A DNA stretch of 64,000 nucleotides from contig JAURXZ010000030.1 of assembly GCA_030654175.1 (NCBI GenBank), positions 62,001 to 126,000 on the forward strand. Reading direction: 5' to 3'. Shown in pieces: positions 46,332 through 54,551 of the stretch. The first letter of the stretch is position 1; each line of letters starts with the position of its first letter. This stretch comes from Bacteroidia bacterium (lineage in GTDB: Bacteria; Bacteroidota; Bacteroidia; 2-12-FULL-35-15). The notes below the pieces were generated by a model. That model saw nothing but the letters and a program-made list of their open reading frames with translations, did not search any database and was not told the origin of the DNA. A program made the position numbers and the translations under genes.

Positions 46332-47396
46332 TTATCCAATCAATAAATTACATCCCCTTATATCGCTGTTATCAAAGCGACCAAGCACTTCAAAAGACAT
46401 ATCAGAAAAGGATTTCCCGAGATCCTGTGTGGCAATAAATGAACAGGAATTAATATTGGCCAGATCAATTACATTGATGCCTCCTGTTTTATTATGAGGT
46501 AAAAAAGAAAACGGATCATTCGTATCACGTATCAGAACTTTCATCCATGGCGGACAGTTGAACACTCCTTTCTCCGTTGAATATGCCTGTGATAAAAGCT
46601 CCGTCATTCCGTATTCACTATGTATTTCATTTACACCAAAACCTTCGCACAATACCGCATGTAACTCTTCTCTTACCATCTCCGTGCGCTTTCCTTTCAT
46701 CCCACCGGTTTCCATAATGATGGTATGTTTTAACTGAAACTTCTGTATCTCAATCAGATCAAGCAAAGCATAAGTTACGCCCAATAAAATAATTTTTTGA
46801 TTTTGAAACTCTAACTCTTTTAATTTCAGAATTAATTCATCATAATTATTTAAATAAAAACCGCTTGCCGAATGTTTGCTTTTATTTATCAGGTCTTCAG
46901 CCATATAAATCAATGATGACCCTTCACGGTCAAGGTAAGAAGGTAATAGAGCTAAAACACAATAATCCTCAATGTTTCCATAAAACAGTTCGAATCCTTT
47001 CCGATAACTTTTTTCATAAATAGAAATATCACTTACATAATGTTTACTTTGAATGCTGCCACTGCTTGTAAAAACCGCTGATTGACTCTTGTCCCTTGAT
47101 TCTTGATTCTTGCTTCTTACCTCTTGCTTCTTGTCACTTGTTTCTTGCCTCTTGATTCTTGCCTCTTGATTCTCGTTTGTGGGATCAGAAATTAAAATAT
47201 GAGTCTTAAAAAACTCAATGGGCATAAACGGAATCTGCTCAAGATCAATGATCTTATCAGCATTAACTTTTAACGCTGTTACATAATTCCGGTAAACCTG
47301 ATTGTTGGCGAATTGAAACTTAAAAACAGACAAAGCCATCTGTTTAAATTCTTCAGATGTGCTGACATTAAAAATGCTGTTGGTGTTTGGTTTCAA
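46332..47396 (-). CDS. LuxE-like acyl-protein synthetase/acyltransferase with in-frame repeat insert
   Basis: A 354-residue LuxE-domain protein; the family adenylates acyl groups and transfers them to protein. Conserved parts include IPFMPIEFFKTHIL (about 55-68), AVFTSSGSIQSKHY (about 107-120), VLALLPSYLDREGSSL and EIHSEYGMTELLSQAYS. Between the first two, residues ~75-106 are a highly charged, Gln/Lys/Arg/Glu-rich segment encoded by a heptamer-like word repeat. The reading frame is kept, so the protein may still function. Genomic neighbours do not reveal the acyl substrate. Confidence 0.8.
   Translation of the reverse strand: MKPNTNSIFNVSTSEEFKQMALSVFKFQFANNQVYRNYVTALKVNADKIIDLEQIPFMPIEFFKTHILISDPTNENQEARIKRQETSDKKQEVRSKNQESRDKSQSAVFTSSGSIQSKHYVSDISIYEKSYRKGFELFYGNIEDYCVLALLPSYLDREGSSLIYMAEDLINKSKHSASGFYLNNYDELILKLKELEFQNQKIILLGVTYALLDLIEIQKFQLKHTIIMETGGMKGKRTEMVREELHAVLCEGFGVNEIHSEYGMTELLSQAYSTEKGVFNCPPWMKVLIRDTNDPFSFLPHNKTGGINVIDLANINSCSFIATQDLGKSFSDMSFEVLGRFDNSDIRGCNLLIG
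47079..47174 (-). repeat. Word repeat (caagaatcaaga type) inserted inside a coding sequence
   Basis: Permuted words of 7-9 bp (caagaatcaa, agaggcaaga, aagaaacaag, gacaagaagc) repeat across about 96 bp on the coding strand. The composition differs sharply from the flanking gene. It encodes residues ~75-106 of the LuxE-like protein. Confidence 0.75.
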
Positions 47397-47506
47397 CTTA
47401 TGGAAAGATCCTTAAAAAGTGATATTAAACAATAATTGATTTTTAGACACGTTATAATTTGCTTTGGCCAAAAATAATTAATAATTTTATGTTCTATTCA
47501 AAATCA

Positions 47507-48004
47507 ATGAAACATTTTATCTACATATCGCTTTTAGTTTTTATTATTGTTACTTCTACCACATCATGTGTTAAGGAAAAGCAGTTTCCACCTCAACCCG
47601 TTATTGAGTTCGAAAAATTTGTGTCCTACGGTAATGATTCCGCTGATTGTTTCATTAAATTTAAAGATGGCGATGGTGATGTTGGCATCCTTCCGGGAGA
47701 TGCAATTTCTGAAGATGATCTGAAAATGAAATATTTATTTAAACACCCAATTACAGGAGTTTTTACTCCTATTGATTCTTCATTCGGCACAGCTCAATTT
47801 GATACTTTATTTTACAGTTATCGTATTCCTAACATAACACCTGACGGGCAATACAAGGCATTAGATGGCCAGATCAAAATAAAGTTGAGAACAGCACCAT
47901 TATTTGGACCACATACAATTGTAAAATTTGAAATAACATTAAAAGACAGGGCCGGCAACAAAAGCAATATGGTTAGCACGAATGAAATAACCGTAATTCC
48001 TTAA
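47507..48004 (+). CDS. Hypothetical lipoprotein
   Basis: 165 residues from ATG 47507; a lipobox is seen in KHFIYISLLVFIIVTSTTSC (Cys20). The mature part is beta-rich with ADCFIKFKDGDGDVGILPGD, a calcium-binding-like acidic loop, and a C-terminal VKFEITLKDRAGNKSNMVST strand resembling Ig-like folds. No named family is recognised. Probably outer-membrane-associated. The ORF start at 47459 is a TTG ahead of the signal peptide and is rejected. Confidence 0.7.
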   Translation: MKHFIYISLLVFIIVTSTTSCVKEKQFPPQPVIEFEKFVSYGNDSADCFIKFKDGDGDVGILPGDAISEDDLKMKYLFKHPITGVFTPIDSSFGTAQFDTLFYSYRIPNITPDGQYKALDGQIKIKLRTAPLFGPHTIVKFEITLKDRAGNKSNMVSTNEITVIP

Positions 48005-48176
48005 AAATACGATCACCTGAAGTAAAGAAAACTCACTCCAAGCAAAACTCTTTACAAATACACCACTAATAAACCTTGCATTTCTTTTGAATTGAATTCA
48101 CCCTTCATTCAGTTCGGACCTGGTCAAATTTCCATCACATGGTCTTACAAAAAAAATAACGATATTTGTAAGCTAT

Positions 48177-49046
48177 ATGACCGAACAAAAAGATAAGAAA
48201 GGTAAATTCATAAAACGACTGCGCAATCGATACAGATTGGTGGTAATGAATGACGACACCTTTGAAGAAAAGCTTTCATTACAACTTACTCCATTAGGCT
48301 TGTTTATTTTAGTAGGGTCGGTTACCATTGTTATGGTTATGATTGTTACCTCTCTTATTGCTTTTACGCCTCTGCGCGAATATATCCCCGGTTATGCCGA
48401 TACCGGTGTAAGAAGAAATTTAGTTCGACTCACTTTTAAAAGCGATTCCCTCGAAAAGTCAATGATAGCACAAAATGCATTTATGGCAAATATCAGCAAT
48501 GTATTACGGGGAGATATTAAGCTTGACACCACTCAAAATCAGAAGGACAAAAATAAAGAATATAACAAATTAAAAATGTCTGCTTCAGAAAATGAAGCTG
48601 AATTGCGAAAGAATATTGAATCGCAGGATCAATATAGTCTGGCATATGAAACCGGAACAAACAAAAACGGGATCATGAACTTTTCCTTTTTTACACCTTT
48701 AAAAGGAATGGTTACGAGTTCCTTTAAAACAAATGAACAACATTTCGGTATTGACATTGTTGGTCCGGAGAACGAAGCCATTAAAACAACCCTTGATGGA
48801 ACAGTGATCTTAGCTACATGGTCGTCAGAAACCGGTTATACCATTACGGTACAGCATAGTAATAATTTAATATCTGTTTATAAACACAACTCCGTACTGC
48901 TAAAAAAAATAGGTGATTATGTAAAAGCCGGTGAAGCTATTGCCATTATTGGTAATTCGGGAGAACAGACCACCGGTCCGCACTTACATTTTGAATTATG
49001 GTATAACGGGAACGCTATTGATCCTCAGGATTATATGGTGTTTTAG
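48177..49046 (+). CDS. M23-family peptidoglycan endopeptidase
   Basis: 289 residues: cytosolic N-terminus, TM at about 40-62, a coiled region, and a C-terminal M23 LytM-like domain (about 170-285). Zinc ligands are visible in HFGIDIVGPENEA (His188, Asp192) and in GPHLHFELWYN (the HxH near 268-270). These enzymes cut peptide cross-links and are membrane-anchored on the periplasmic side. A dispersed repeat starts 10 bp after its stop. Confidence 0.93.
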   Translation: MTEQKDKKGKFIKRLRNRYRLVVMNDDTFEEKLSLQLTPLGLFILVGSVTIVMVMIVTSLIAFTPLREYIPGYADTGVRRNLVRLTFKSDSLEKSMIAQNAFMANISNVLRGDIKLDTTQNQKDKNKEYNKLKMSASENEAELRKNIESQDQYSLAYETGTNKNGIMNFSFFTPLKGMVTSSFKTNEQHFGIDIVGPENEAIKTTLDGTVILATWSSETGYTITVQHSNNLISVYKHNSVLLKKIGDYVKAGEAIAIIGNSGEQTTGPHLHFELWYNGNAIDPQDYMVF

Positions 49047-49055
49047 GAGGTAGAA

Positions 49056-49152
49056 AATGCGTTAGGGATTGCAGCGGAAATCCTTTTCCTTTTAGAAAAG
49101 ATTGTAGAGGAAAGCCCGGCCTTTCTTGTTTAAGAAAGGAACGCCCAAATAA
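49056..49152 (+). repeat. Structured dispersed repeat, copy B (Flavo-1-like)
   Basis: The compact, uninterrupted version: aaaatgcgttagggattg to gaacgcccaaataa, with a central cctttt/aaaagatt hairpin and a terminal ctttct/agaaag hairpin. It separates the M23 gene and dxr. Confidence 0.7.
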
Positions 49153-49195
49153 TTAAATTTTAAATTTTAATTATAAAGGAACAGTTAAAAATTAC

Positions 49196-50383
49196 TTGCA
49201 AATAAAACATTTGGAAACGAAGAAAAAAAACATAGCAATACTTGGCTCTACGGGCTCTATCGGCACACAAGCATTAGATGTGATCCGTGCTAATTCCGAA
49301 ACTCTTGCAGTTGAAGTACTCACCGGCAATGGAAATGCCGATCTATTGATCAAACAAGCCATCGAATTTAATCCGAATGCAGTTGTAATTGCTGACGAAA
49401 GCAAATACCTCTATGTGAAAGAAGCATTAAAAGCATTTGATATTAAAGTGTTTGCAGGCAACAAGGCAATTGTAGAAGTGGTAACAATGGATAGCATTGA
49501 TATGGTACTTGCCGCTATTGTTGGTTATGCAGGTCTTGAATCCACCATGTCCGCTATAAAAGCAGAAAAACAAATTGCATTAGCAAATAAAGAAACCCTG
49601 GTAGTTGCAGGAGACTTGGTTACCGCACTAGCCAAGGAAAAAGGCGTAAATCTATATCCTGTTGATTCGGAACATTCCGCAATATTTCAGTGCCTTGCAG
49701 GAGAATTTCAGAATCCCATCGAAAAAATTTATTTAACCGCCTCCGGTGGGCCATTCAGGGGGAAAGACAAGAACTTTTTAGCAACAATAAAAAAAGAACA
49801 AGCATTAAAACATCCTAATTGGGAGATGGGAGCCAAAATAACGATCGACTCGGCATCACTTATGAATAAAGGATTAGAAGTAATAGAGGCCAAGTGGTTA
49901 TTTGGATTGAAACCCGAACAAATTGAAGTCATTGTTCATCCGCAAAGCATTGTTCATTCCATTGTTCAGTTTACCGATGGCAGCATGAAAGCCCAAATGG
50001 GCCTGCCTGATATGAAATTACCAATACAATACGCACTTGGCTATCCGGAAAGAATAAAATCCGATTTCCCCCGTTTTAATTTTATGAATTACCCGCAATT
50101 AACTTTTGAGCAAGCGGATACAAAAACATTTCGTAACCTTGCACTCGCTTTTGAAGCTATGAATAAAGGCGGTAACTCCCCCTGCGTTTTGAATGCCGCG
50201 AATGAAATTGCAGTTGAAGCATTTTTAAAAGATAAAATTGGATTTTTAGAGATGAGCGATGTAGTAGAAAATTGCTTGCAAACTGTTAGTTTTATTAACA
50301 AACCAAGCTATGCCGATTACGTTGAAACGGATGCCGAAACAAGACGGGTGGCAATTAACCAATTAAAAAAAATAACAATTTAA
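49196..50383 (+). CDS. dxr: 1-deoxy-D-xylulose-5-phosphate reductoisomerase
   Basis: This enzyme makes 2-C-methyl-D-erythritol 4-phosphate in the MEP isoprenoid pathway, using NADPH. The nucleotide-binding motif IAILGSTGSIGTQALDVI, the LANKETLVVAGDLV and LYPVDSEHSAIFQCL metal/substrate motifs, and LTASGGPFRG are intact; about 390-395 residues. No ATG is available near the N-terminus: TTG 49196 is used here, but TTG 49211 (just before ETKKKNIAIL) is equally good. Followed by a hairpin repeat and rseP, a common dxr-rseP pairing. Confidence 0.96.
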   Translation: MQIKHLETKKKNIAILGSTGSIGTQALDVIRANSETLAVEVLTGNGNADLLIKQAIEFNPNAVVIADESKYLYVKEALKAFDIKVFAGNKAIVEVVTMDSIDMVLAAIVGYAGLESTMSAIKAEKQIALANKETLVVAGDLVTALAKEKGVNLYPVDSEHSAIFQCLAGEFQNPIEKIYLTASGGPFRGKDKNFLATIKKEQALKHPNWEMGAKITIDSASLMNKGLEVIEAKWLFGLKPEQIEVIVHPQSIVHSIVQFTDGSMKAQMGLPDMKLPIQYALGYPERIKSDFPRFNFMNYPQLTFEQADTKTFRNLALAFEAMNKGGNSPCVLNAANEIAVEAFLKDKIGFLEMSDVVENCLQTVSFINKPSYADYVETDAETRRVAINQLKKITI

Positions 50384-50399
50384 CAGTAGGCAAAGTTAA

Positions 50400-50456
50400 C
50401 CTGAAGTTGTTTCAGGTTCTCAACACAAGATGCTGAAACAAGTTCAGCATGACAAA
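50400..50456. repeat. Dispersed hairpin repeat (tgctgaacttgtttcagca type), copy 2
   Basis: The right half is the exact reverse complement of about 27 nt at 17651-17677, and the left half (ctgaagttgtttcagg) is its diverged inverted partner. Non-coding, between dxr and rseP. Confidence 0.7.
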
Positions 50457-50497
50457 ACAACAAACACAGATTCGTAAATATTCATTATTCTTAATCA

Positions 50498-51817
50498 ATG
50501 GAAGTTCTAACACAAGCAGCACAATTTATTTTAAGCCTTTCTATACTCATTGTTTTACATGAGTTAGGACATTTTATACCGGCAAGACTTTTTAAGATCA
50601 GAGTAGAAAAATTCTATTTATTTTTTGATCCCTGGTTCTCATTGTTCAAGGTAAAAAAAGGAGATACCGAGTATGGTATCGGATGGTTGCCATTAGGCGG
50701 TTATGTAAAAATTTCCGGAATGATCGATGAATCAATGGATAAAGAGCAAATGAAATTACCTCCTCAACCATGGGAGTTTCGCTCAAAACCGGCATGGCAG
50801 CGATTGATCATCATGCTTGGAGGTGTTACAGTGAATGTGATCCTTGGAATGCTGATTTATGCGATGGTTCTGTTCACCTGGGGGGAAGAGTTTTTACCTA
50901 CAAAAAATGTTAAATACGGTGTAGCTGTTGACACCCTTGGTTACCAGATGGGTCTGCGCGATGGGGATATGATACTTTCGGTTGATAACAAACCCGTTCA
51001 AAGCATCAACAAAGTGCCCTATGAAGTACTCATCAATAAAGCCGAAAGCATACAGGTAGAACGTGATGGCCAGAAAGTGGAAATTGCTGTTACAGAAGAC
51101 GATCTGAGCGAAATGATCAAAAACAAGTATAACCTTGTTGAACCGCGCTTTCCATTTGATGTTGATAGTGTTTATGCGGAATTGCCTGCAGCAGCAGCCG
51201 GAATTAAAAAAGGCGATAAAATAATTGCAGTTAACAGCGCTTCCACACCGTATTACCAGGATGTGGTAAAGATCCTGAAAAACAATCAAAACCTTCCTGT
51301 TACTATTACTTTACTTCGTGGCAGTGACAGTATAGTAACAAAAGCAACCGTAACCGAACAAGGAAAGTTGGGTGTAGCGGCAAAATCTTTAGATAATTAT
51401 TTTACACTTGAAACAAGAGAGTACGGTTTTTTTGCTTCTTTTCCTGCCGGTGTAAATAAGGCCTACGAAACATTTGACAGCTATATCAAACAGTTTGCAG
51501 TGATTTTTACTGTAAAAGATGCCCATAAAGAAATTGGCGGGTTTATGGCCATGGGCAAAGCGTACAGCACCACTTGGGATTGGCAGCGTTTTTGGGCCTT
51601 TACAGCCTTTTTAAGCATAGTTCTTGCTATTATGAACATTCTGCCTATTCCGGCACTGGATGGCGGGCACGTAATGTTTTTACTATATGAAGTTATCACG
51701 GGCAGAAAACCAAACGAAAAACTGATGGAATATGCCCAATACGCGGGTATGCTTTTACTGCTGGCATTGTTATTGTATGCCAATGGGAACGATGTGGTAA
51801 GGTTGTTTAGTAAGTAA
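50498..51817 (+). CDS. rseP: RIP metalloprotease RseP (site-2 protease)
   Basis: A 439-residue intramembrane zinc protease that cleaves membrane-bound substrates such as anti-sigma factors. The zinc motif HELGH (His21, Glu22, His25) lies in TM1, two PDZ domains occupy about 120-310 (VAVDTLGYQMGLRDGDMILS and ELPAAAAGIKKGDKIIAVNS), and NILPIPALDGGH (Asp388) supplies the third ligand in a late TM. Co-located with dxr, as in many bacteria. Confidence 0.96.
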   Translation: MEVLTQAAQFILSLSILIVLHELGHFIPARLFKIRVEKFYLFFDPWFSLFKVKKGDTEYGIGWLPLGGYVKISGMIDESMDKEQMKLPPQPWEFRSKPAWQRLIIMLGGVTVNVILGMLIYAMVLFTWGEEFLPTKNVKYGVAVDTLGYQMGLRDGDMILSVDNKPVQSINKVPYEVLINKAESIQVERDGQKVEIAVTEDDLSEMIKNKYNLVEPRFPFDVDSVYAELPAAAAGIKKGDKIIAVNSASTPYYQDVVKILKNNQNLPVTITLLRGSDSIVTKATVTEQGKLGVAAKSLDNYFTLETREYGFFASFPAGVNKAYETFDSYIKQFAVIFTVKDAHKEIGGFMAMGKAYSTTWDWQRFWAFTAFLSIVLAIMNILPIPALDGGHVMFLLYEVITGRKPNEKLMEYAQYAGMLLLLALLLYANGNDVVRLFSK

Positions 51818-51845
51818 GTTTTATAAAACGCTAATTTTAATTTTT

Positions 51846-51946
51846 GGGGGCGTTCCCCTTTCTTAAACAAGAAAGGGGCGGGCTTTCCGCTTCAATCTTT
51901 TTGTGAAGAACAAAAAGGATTTACGCTTCAATCCCTAACGCAGCAT
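51846..51946 (-). repeat. Structured dispersed repeat, copy C (inverted, Flavo-1-like)
   Basis: The same element on the minus strand: starts at 51946 (aatgctgcgttagggatt) and ends near 51846 (gaacgcccc). It is the cleanest copy, with two gattgaagcg motifs, one in each half, showing that the element is internally repetitive. It lies between rseP and the next gene. Confidence 0.7.
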
Positions 51947-51958
51947 TATCTTTTTCAA

Positions 51959-52747
51959 ATGGCTGATTTTAAAAAAAATATCATTCTGCTTTTTTTAAAT
52001 TTTATCGTGCTATTTTCAATGGCACAGGAAGGCACACGCACCACAAAAACCAATACTGCTGATGATATCCGGAAAATAATGATCGTTCCTTTTAACCCCA
52101 AATTATATATGAGTGATGTTGATATGAAGATCAATCAACAAACAAAATGGAAATTCCCGCAAATTCGTGAAAATTTTCGTCAACAATTAAATGCGCAGCT
52201 TAAGCTTAAATTACAAAGCATTTCACCTGTTGTTTCTTTTTATTCCGATTCCGCTAAAATGGCGAAAGACTTGTCCTATATTTATAAGTCTACCAACCTT
52301 TCTTATGATCTGATTCCGAATCCAACTGACGTAAAAACGCCATTAGTACACAAAAATGGCATTAAAAACGGACAGCTTGCGGTTGAGATCAGCACCGACA
52401 AAAAATTTATGAATGCAAAGGTCGGTGATGAAAAATTATTGAGCTATCTGAGCACTAAATACAAAACAGATTACTATGTTTTTATTAATCAGTTGGATAT
52501 TAAAAACAATATGGATACCTATGACCTTGCCACAGATATCTTTCAACGCGAGATTGCTGTACATTATTCCATTTTAGACAAAACAGGAAAAAACATTGCA
52601 GCTGGAATTGCATCATCCAGCTTTTCATCAAAAGAAAATGATCCTAAAAAAATTGTTTCTCAAAATTTCGGTCCAATTGCTGCATATATAGCCGCAAAAT
52701 TGAATTTAGCCATTAAGCCGGAGATAAAACCAGCTCAAAAAAAGTAA
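51959..52747 (+). CDS. Hypothetical secreted protein
   Basis: A 262-residue protein with a signal peptide (ADFKKNIILLFLNFIVLFSM, cleavage likely after AQ). The mature domain begins RKIMIVPFNPKLYMSDVDMK and includes a long region with LSTKYKTDYYVFINQLDIKN. No family is recognised. Probably periplasmic. The dispersed repeat copy C ends 12 bp before its ATG, so the promoter must lie in or beyond the repeat. Confidence 0.7.
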   Translation: MADFKKNIILLFLNFIVLFSMAQEGTRTTKTNTADDIRKIMIVPFNPKLYMSDVDMKINQQTKWKFPQIRENFRQQLNAQLKLKLQSISPVVSFYSDSAKMAKDLSYIYKSTNLSYDLIPNPTDVKTPLVHKNGIKNGQLAVEISTDKKFMNAKVGDEKLLSYLSTKYKTDYYVFINQLDIKNNMDTYDLATDIFQREIAVHYSILDKTGKNIAAGIASSSFSSKENDPKKIVSQNFGPIAAYIAAKLNLAIKPEIKPAQKK

Positions 52748-52806
52748 TTTTCAGTACTTTTTCCTTTTATCTATTTACAATACCGATTGGATAATTTTCT
52801 ATTGTT

Positions 52807-52902
52807 TTGGGCTAAAGCCCTTTATTAGTTAAATTCCCAATAACCCCGCCATTAATGGCGGGTTACAATAATAATCGATGAATTCAAGGACTTTAGTCCA
52901 TA
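52807..52902. repeat. Composite hairpin repeat (gggctaaagccc type)
   Basis: The outer parts (ttgggctaaagccc at the left, ggactttagtcc at the right) are diverged inverted copies; an inner palindrome ccgccattaatggcgg lies between. It appears only once in this window but has the form of the other dispersed hairpins. Confidence 0.6.
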
Positions 52903-53071
52903 CATAAAAGCACCTGAAATTATAAATATTGTGTTCTATAACTCCTTTTTGGGATATCTCTGGGCAAACGATGGTAGTGGCAATTTTTTTGTACCAATCA
53001 TTGCAGCAAATAATCTTGAAATTCCGGATAGCTATATTTGCATTGAATAGGTTAGAATTAATTATTATTGG

Positions 53072-53079
53072 TAGTTTTG
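53072..53079 (+). promoter_or_regulatory. -7 promoter box of pdxA
   Basis: tagttttg is an exact TAnnTTTG match 21 bp before ATG 53101. It indicates that the longer frame from 53068 is not used. Confidence 0.45.
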
Positions 53080-53100
53080 CCGGTAAATTCGAAAAAAGAT

Positions 53101-54156
53101 ATGGTAGAAGAAAAAATAATTGTAGGGATTTCCCAAGGCGATATTAATGGGATAGGTTTAGAAGTAATTATTAAAACATTCCTTGATCCACAGATGCTGG
53201 AAGTATGCACACCGGTTATTTTCGGTTCTAATAAAACAGCATCTTTCCATCGGAAAGCACTCAACATAGAAGATTTCAGTTTCAACCTGATAAAGGATAT
53301 TTCGGAAATAAATCACAAACGCGCCAATATCATCAACGTATATGAGGAGGATGTTATTATTGAATTGGGAGCCCAAACCGAAGCAGGAGGAAAATATGCA
53401 TTAAAATCGCTTGAAGCTGCTGCGTATGCACTTTCTCAAAACCAGATAGACGTTTTAGTTACAGCCCCTATTAATAAAGAAAATATCCAATCACCCGATT
53501 TCAAATTCCCCGGACATACCGAATATCTGGATGAGAAATTCGGAACAGGTGACAGCCTTATGTTCCTGGTAAGTGACAATTTGCGTGTTGCAGTAGTTAC
53601 CGGTCACATCCCTGTTACGCGGGTAGCACAGGAATTAACAACCGAAAAAATAATTAAAAAGATACAGGTACTGAATAATTCATTGATCCAGGATTTTTCC
53701 ATCCGAAAACCTAAAATTGCTGTTCTTGGCTTAAATCCTCATGCAGGTGATAACGGAGTGATAGGCAATGAAGAACAACAAATAATTATACCGGCTATCA
53801 ATAAAACAAAAGATGAAGGAATGTTGGTTTATGGCCCCTACCCTGCTGATGGCTTTTTTGGCAATGGCACCTATAAAAACTTTGATGCCGTGCTTGCCAT
53901 GTATCACGATCAGGGATTAATTCCATTTAAAACTATTGCATTTAATTCCGGGGTGAATTTTACTGCCGGCCTGCCAATTGTGAGAACTTCTCCCGACCAC
54001 GGTACAGCTTATGACATTGCAGGGAAAAATGTTGCTTCTGAAGAATCGTTCCGCAGAGCAGTTTATATGGCCGTTGATATTTACAGAACGCGTAAACAAT
54101 ATGAAGAAATAACTTCTAACCCATTAAGTATCAGCCTTAAAAAGAGAGATCGTTAA
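53101..54156 (+). CDS. pdxA: 4-hydroxythreonine-4-phosphate dehydrogenase
   Basis: A 351-residue NAD(P)-dependent dehydrogenase in pyridoxal phosphate synthesis. Motifs are present: VGISQGDINGIGLEVIIKTF at the start, VTAPINKENIQSPDFKFPGHTEY, metal-binding His in VVTGHIPVTRVAQ, LGLNPHAGDNGVIG and MYHDQGLIPFKTI, and near the end RTSPDHGTAYDIAGKN. ATG 53101 has a -7 box 21 bp upstream. It is not co-transcribed with other vitamin B6 genes here. Confidence 0.95.
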   Translation: MVEEKIIVGISQGDINGIGLEVIIKTFLDPQMLEVCTPVIFGSNKTASFHRKALNIEDFSFNLIKDISEINHKRANIINVYEEDVIIELGAQTEAGGKYALKSLEAAAYALSQNQIDVLVTAPINKENIQSPDFKFPGHTEYLDEKFGTGDSLMFLVSDNLRVAVVTGHIPVTRVAQELTTEKIIKKIQVLNNSLIQDFSIRKPKIAVLGLNPHAGDNGVIGNEEQQIIIPAINKTKDEGMLVYGPYPADGFFGNGTYKNFDAVLAMYHDQGLIPFKTIAFNSGVNFTAGLPIVRTSPDHGTAYDIAGKNVASEESFRRAVYMAVDIYRTRKQYEEITSNPLSISLKKRDR

Positions 54157-54172
54157 AATTTAGCGGTTTTAA

Positions 54173-54226
54173 AGTTGAAAGTTAAAAGTTTAAAGTTAAA
54201 AGTTTAAAGTTTAAAGTTTAAAGTTT
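54173..54226 (+). repeat. Tandem aaagttta 7-8-bp word array
   Basis: About seven near-identical words (aaagttgaaagttaaaagttt, broken here by point changes) in a row, directly downstream of pdxA. Confidence 0.75.
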
Positions 54227-54265
54227 TGAGTATAAACCTGAGTGCTGCAAATCCTCTTTCATTCA

Positions 54266-54394
54266 AAATGCTGCGTTAGGGATTCCTTCGACAAGAGCTC
54301 AGGATAAATTCCGCGTAAATCCTTTTCTGTTTAGAAAAGATTGAAGCGGAAAGCCCGCCACTTTCTTCTTTAAGAAAGGGGAACGCCCAAATGA
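54266..54394 (+). repeat. Structured dispersed repeat, copy D (Flavo-1-like)
   Basis: Same element as copies A-C; interrupted once by a 28-bp unit at 54285-54312 exactly where copy C reads gattgaagcgtaaatcc. Confidence 0.7.
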
Positions 54395-54495
54395 ACGTTT
54401 TTAGTCAAATTATTCTTTTTATTACTCGAACTTGGGTTAAACCTCAAACTTACCGGCCTAAAACTTGGATCCTGAACTTAAAACTTGAATTTTTC

Positions 54496-54525
54496 TTTGT
54501 TTTAAAGCGGATTTTTCTACCTTTG
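54496..54525 (+). promoter_or_regulatory. Promoter of the yceD-rpmF-plsX-fabH-accBC operon
   Basis: tttg (54496-54499) and tacctttg (54518-54525) are 18 bp apart, a full -33/-7 pair in the Bacteroidota style and the best promoter in the window. It lies 26 bp upstream of the yceD ATG. Confidence 0.7.
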
Positions 54526-54551
54526 TCCTCCTTCTTTAAAAATTAGATGAG

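Larger units (their letters stand above)
52748..53100. other. Gene-free stretch with hairpin repeat and pdxA promoter
   Basis: Contains the gggctaaagccc-type repeat (52807-52902), an uninformative AT-rich segment, and a -7 box (53072-53079) for pdxA. A plus-strand frame at 52929-53147 overlaps pdxA out of frame and is rejected. Confidence 0.5.
54157..54551. other. Gene-free stretch: tandem words, dispersed repeat D and operon promoter
   Basis: From left to right: a tandem aaagttt-word array (54173-54226), copy D of the structured repeat (54266-54394), a moderately AT-rich spacer, and the promoter of the yceD operon (54496-54525). No gene. Confidence 0.6.
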
